In this document: one piece after another, positions 14,010 through 15,372 of the stretch
How the letters are laid out: each line of letters begins with the position of its first letter
How positions within the stretch are numbered: the first letter of the stretch is position 1
Assembly: GCA_002433025.1 (NCBI GenBank)
Contig: DJGZ01000012.1
Coordinates: forward strand, 1-15,372
From: Bacteroidales bacterium UBA5833
GTDB lineage: Bacteria; Bacteroidota; Bacteroidia; Bacteroidales; Lentimicrobiaceae
DNA length: 15,372 bases
Reading direction: 5' to 3'
Program-made: the position numbers and the translations under genes
Notes under the pieces: generated by a model
What the model was told of the DNA's origin: nothing
Database searches by the model: none
What the model saw: only the letters and a program-made list of their open reading frames with translations

Positions 14010-14067
14010 GTCTAAAATTGTTAATAAATTATCTGCAAATTAAATTAATATCAGTTAGAAATAAAAC

Positions 14068-14075
14068 TATATTTG
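14068..14075 (+). promoter_or_regulatory. Candidate -7 promoter element of the methyltransferase gene
   Basis: TATATTTG fits TAnnTTTG exactly and lies 38 bases upstream of the ATG. A convincing -33 box is not seen, which would suit a promoter needing or controlled by a protein. It overlaps the left arm of the inverted repeat at 14072-14110. Confidence 0.45.
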
Positions 14076-14110
14076 TAACCATGTATAATGTTGATTAACG
14101 TGGTTATAAA
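14072..14110. promoter_or_regulatory. Candidate operator: inverted repeat over the methyltransferase promoter and leader
   Basis: TTTGTAACCATG (14072-14083) and CGTGGTTATAAA (14099-14110) form an inverted repeat matching at 10 of 12 positions with a 15-base spacer. The core is TAACCA/TGGTTA. One arm covers the -7 element and the other ends three bases before the ATG. A dimeric helix-turn-helix protein could bind here. The methyltransferase itself carries such a domain, so autoregulation is a natural but untested reading. Confidence 0.4.
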
Positions 14111-14113
14111 AAT

Positions 14114-15343
14114 ATGGAAAAATATTATTCAATTGCAGAAGTGGCAGATTTACTTTCGGTTAGCAAAGAAACCTTACGTCGTTGGGATAGAAACGGAAAG
14201 CTTTCGGCAGTTCGTGAACCAATGAGTAATTATAGGGTTTATCGCAAAGACCAATTGAAAATATTTGATAGTCTTGACTTTTTGTTTAGCCCAACCGAAA
14301 ACGAACATGAAATTAAACCTAACCGGGATTTTAATTCAATTGAATTATTTGCTGGAGCAGGTGGTTTGGCAATTGGACTGGAAGAGGCGGGTATAAAATG
14401 TTTGGCGCTTAATGAATATGACCATTGGGCTTGTGAAACTTTAAGAAAAAACCGTCCGGATTGGAATGTTATTGAAGATGATGTAAAAAATGTTTCATTC
14501 TCAAACCTTAAAGGAGAAGTTGATATTGTGACAGGTGGTTTTCCATGTCAGGCATTTAGTTATGCAGGGAAGAAACTAGGTCTAAACGATGCTAGAGGAA
14601 CATTATTTTACGAATTTGCAAGAGTCGTACAAGAAACAATGCCGGCAATCTGCGTTGGAGAAAATGTGAGAGGGCTATTGACACATGAAAATGGCAGGAC
14701 AATCGAAGGCATGATTTCAATCCTTGATGAGATTGGCTACAATGTAATTACACCTAGAATTTTTAAAACCATTTTTTACAAAGTGCCACAGAAAAGGGAA
14801 AGGGTTTTAATTGTTGGGATTAGAAAAGATTTAAACCAACACCTATTCGATTTCCCCAAACCATTTAAAAAAGTTTATACCTTAAAAGATGCTTTAAAAA
14901 AAGGTGAACTATATAATTGCGATGTGCCAAAATCTGATGGTTCAAAATATCCTAAAAGCAAAAAAGAGGTTTTAGACTTAGTCCCGGAAGGTGGATATTG
15001 GAGAGATTTGCCACTTGAAACACAAAAACAATACATGGGTGGAAGTTTTTATTTAGGTGGTGGAAAAACCGGAATGGCAAGGCGTATGAGTTGGTCCGAA
15101 CCAAGCTTAACATTAACTTGCAGCCCTGCTCAAAAACAAACTGAACGTTGTCATCCCGAAGAAACAAGACCTTTTACTGTTCGTGAATATGCCCGGATTC
15201 AAACGTTTCCAGATAATTGGGCTTTTTCTGGCTCAGTATCTCAGCAATACAAACAGATAGGAAATGCTGTACCTGTAAATTTTGCTAAAGAAGTAGGAAA
15301 TTCCATAATAAGGTTCCTAAATAAGATTTATCCTAAAACTTAG
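14114..15343 (+). CDS. Cytosine-5 DNA methyltransferase with N-terminal MerR/excisionase-like HTH
   Basis: This 409-residue protein has two parts. Residues 1-55 form a MerR/excisionase-like DNA-binding domain (YSIAEVADLLSVSKETLRRW, then NYRVYRKDQL). A short linker leads to a complete C5-methyltransferase from about residue 73. Motif I is ELFAGAGGLAIGLEEAG (77-93), motif IV GGFPCQAFS with nucleophile C145, motif VI ENV (183-185), motif VIII QKRER (226-230), motif IX RPFTVREYARIQTFPD, and motif X QIGNAVPVNFAKEVGNS. The target-recognition region lies between about 240 and 345; the recognised site cannot be read off. All catalytic motifs are intact. It is divergent from vsr, which repairs deamination at methylated sites. 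A matching restriction enzyme, if present, must lie beyond the right edge. The A/T-rich codon use differs from genes left of 12 kb and suggests transfer. Confidence 0.94.
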   Translation: MEKYYSIAEVADLLSVSKETLRRWDRNGKLSAVREPMSNYRVYRKDQLKIFDSLDFLFSPTENEHEIKPNRDFNSIELFAGAGGLAIGLEEAGIKCLALNEYDHWACETLRKNRPDWNVIEDDVKNVSFSNLKGEVDIVTGGFPCQAFSYAGKKLGLNDARGTLFYEFARVVQETMPAICVGENVRGLLTHENGRTIEGMISILDEIGYNVITPRIFKTIFYKVPQKRERVLIVGIRKDLNQHLFDFPKPFKKVYTLKDALKKGELYNCDVPKSDGSKYPKSKKEVLDLVPEGGYWRDLPLETQKQYMGGSFYLGGGKTGMARRMSWSEPSLTLTCSPAQKQTERCHPEETRPFTVREYARIQTFPDNWAFSGSVSQQYKQIGNAVPVNFAKEVGNSIIRFLNKIYPKT

Positions 15344-15372
15344 TTCCCTTTTTTAACCTGAATAATTCATAA

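Noticed and set aside
15344..15372. Copy of the tRNA-Arg 3' end as a right attachment site
   Set aside because: The bases after the methyltransferase stop do not match the tRNA 3' end; any second copy must lie beyond the window.

Overview
The window looks like a chromosomal segment from a member of the Bacteroidota, probably near Bacteroidales. Four things suggest this. Promoter -7 elements of the TAnnTTTG type sit upstream of many genes (1566, 2958, 3057, 9079, 9163, 12190, 12891, 14068). Shine-Dalgarno sites are largely absent and leaders are A/T-rich. A single protein fuses SpmA and SpmB. One operon holds ExbB, a small membrane protein and two different ExbD proteins. No species can be named from the sequence alone.

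Layout. Positions 1-406 are gene-free and rich in short repeats. Positions 407-1549 (minus) encode an AAA+ ATPase with a DUF4143-type C-terminus. It is bracketed on both sides by paired 30-bp quasi-palindromes with the same 32-bp spacing. An SpmA-SpmB fusion (minus) and a beta-CASP metallo-beta-lactamase nuclease (plus) diverge from a shared promoter region. The nuclease converges, across a strong bidirectional terminator, on an exbB / 110-residue membrane protein / exbD / exbD operon (minus), with a tRNA-Ser(GGA) just upstream. Type I L-asparaginase and TatD follow as a probable minus-strand operon, divergent from a GT9 heptosyltransferase-like gene. That gene converges on a LOG-family nucleotide hydrolase; the terminator hairpin covers both gene ends. 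A secreted M64-family metallopeptidase lies upstream of the LOG gene.

From about 12.2 kb the character changes. A gene-poor, A/T-rich stretch carries inverted dispersed repeats, a well-formed promoter and a tRNA-Arg(CCT), then spaced GATGCAA repeats and a long hairpin. Next comes a divergent DNA-modification pair: a Vsr-type mismatch endonuclease with a TTG start, and a cytosine-5 DNA methyltransferase with an N-terminal MerR/excisionase-like helix-turn-helix. This end looks like an accessory island inserted next to the tRNA and continuing past the right edge. No integrase and no restriction endonuclease are visible here.

The left and middle parts read as housekeeping and envelope genes: proton-driven envelope energisation, surface glycan assembly, RNA and DNA processing, and amino-acid metabolism. 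The strongest candidates for something undescribed are the palindrome pairs around the DUF4143 ATPase, the HTH-fused methyltransferase with an inverted repeat over its own promoter and start, and the structured DNA beside tRNA-Arg.
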